Below, in pieces: positions 9,234 to 9,608 of a DNA stretch of 9,608 bases (positions within the stretch are counted from its first letter, which is position 1; every line of letters starts with the position of its first letter). Origin of the DNA: an uncultured Actinomycetes bacterium (GTDB taxonomy: Bacteria; Actinomycetota; Actinomycetes; Nanopelagicales; Nanopelagicaceae); assembly GCA_937860175.1 (NCBI GenBank), contig CALMBJ010000092.1, positions 1 to 9,608 of the forward strand. The letters are read 5' to 3'. The position numbers were made by a program, and so were the translations under genes. The notes beneath the pieces were generated by a model. That model worked only from the letters and a program-made list of their open reading frames with translations, was not told the DNA's origin and ran no database searches.

Positions 9234-9538
9234 AGCCAGTTATAAACCGCAGCAGAAGACAGAGCTGCGGAAAGTACAACGACTGGAAATGGCGCCTTTA
9301 ACAAAAGGGCTACAACCGCAACAGATAAACCAACTAAACGTTGATCAATCATTAACTCTGATTTTTCAGAGAAAGTCTGTACCGCGACTAGCGCACTCAA
9401 TAGCGCGATAGGTATCAAGGCGTTTATGCGTTGGATTTTGGGATTAGATAACCATCGTTCAGGTACGGAATGTCCAGAGTATTTGAGTAGAAATGCAACA
9501 AGGCTGGTTCCAAGGGTTGCCACCCAGAAGATTGTCAT
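9230..9538 (-). CDS. azlD: AzlD-family branched-chain amino acid exporter subunit
   Basis: A 102-residue membrane protein with three to four predicted hydrophobic segments: about residues 2-19 (IFWVATLGTSLVAFLL), 37-53 (INALIPIALLSALVAV) and 68-100 (VGLSVAVVALLLKAPFPVVVLSAAL). Length, the polar segment KYSGHSVPERWLSNPKIQRI after the first helix and the ALIPIALLSAL stretch fit the AzlD family, the small partner of AzlC in export of branched-chain amino acids. Its ATG overlaps the stop of the azlC-like gene upstream (ATGA on the minus strand), the usual AzlC-AzlD arrangement, so translation is probably coupled. The last codons contain a perfect seven-base-pair stem, and its TAG stop (9232-9230) overlaps the TAA of the opposing redox gene. 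The substrate is a family-level inference. Confidence 0.85.
   Translation of the reverse strand: MTIFWVATLGTSLVAFLLKYSGHSVPERWLSNPKIQRINALIPIALLSALVAVQTFSEKSELMIDQRLVGLSVAVVALLLKAPFPVVVLSAALSSAAVYNWL
9247..9270 (-). terminator. Perfect hairpin at convergent 3' ends, possible terminator
   Basis: CCGCAGC (9247-9253) and GCTGCGG (9264-9270) form a seven-base-pair GC-rich stem with a ten-base loop. Read on the minus strand the stem is followed by TTTATAAC, a weak T tract; on the plus strand it is followed by AAAGTAC. It starts 14 bases past the redox gene's stop and lies within the last codons of azlD. It could end either transcript or act as an mRNA 3'-end stem for the forward operon. The short T tract keeps confidence modest. 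Confidence 0.45.
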
Positions 9539-9608
9539 CGCTTTAGCCCAACTGCAATAGCGATAAAGGCGGTTGCGATAATTGGCAGGCCTGCAGGCAG
9601 TACTGGAG
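9535..9608 (-). CDS. azlC: AzlC-family exporter large subunit, C-terminal end only
   Basis: On the minus strand a frame open from the window edge encodes PVLPAGLPIIATAFIAIAV followed by GLKR and TGA (9537-9535): 23 residues plus two partial bases. The PAGLPII motif followed by a final hydrophobic helix is what AzlC C-termini look like. The four-base overlap with azlD supports the assignment. Only the last membrane segment is inside the window, so the call rests on this motif and the partner gene. Confidence 0.75.
   Translation of the reverse strand, partial: PVLPAGLPIIATAFIAIAVGLKR

Overview
The window reads as a chromosomal housekeeping block from an actinobacterium of moderate GC content. 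The order infB-rbfA-truB-ribF-rpsO-pnp-M16 peptidase-dapB is typical of Actinobacteria. The PNPase and IF2 sequences, the Gly/Pro/Arg-rich IF2 N-terminus and an Actino-pnp-like leader in front of pnp all fit that phylum. By eye the GC content is well below that of Streptomyces or Mycobacterium, and intergenic spaces are very short. This suggests a streamlined freshwater lineage such as acI/Nanopelagicales (Candidatus Planktophila or relatives), but the genus is an inference.

Layout: 1-1989 is the 3' part of infB (translation initiation factor IF2), whose start lies outside the window. rbfA (ribosome maturation, 1993-2424) and truB (tRNA Psi55 synthase, 2430-3305) follow 3 and 5 bases apart. 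ribF (FAD synthesis, 3324-4196) starts 18 bases after truB and appears to have its own extended -10 promoter placed exactly for a leaderless mRNA. A 128-base gap holds a small GC hairpin, a possible promoter and a structured leader before rpsO (4325-4594). A 157-base gap holds the Actino-pnp-like RNA before pnp (4752-6953). The M16 zinc peptidase gene (6954-8231) abuts pnp and overlaps dapB (8228-8965) by four bases. A small glutaredoxin/mycoredoxin-like gene (8976-9233) closes the forward run. On the minus strand, azlD (9230-9538) and the 3' end of azlC (9535-9608) converge on it, and the two stop codons interlock.

Functionally, the first block covers translation initiation, 30S maturation, tRNA modification and flavin cofactor supply. 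The second couples ribosomal protein S15 to RNA decay by PNPase, then a processing peptidase and the lysine/peptidoglycan enzyme DapB. The last forward gene is a thiol-redox protein, and the minus-strand pair is a branched-chain amino acid exporter.

I see no mobile element, CRISPR array, defence system or tRNA/rRNA gene. The points of real interest are in regulation: the leaderless ribF promoter, the rpsO and pnp leader structures, and a hairpin at the convergent 3' ends.
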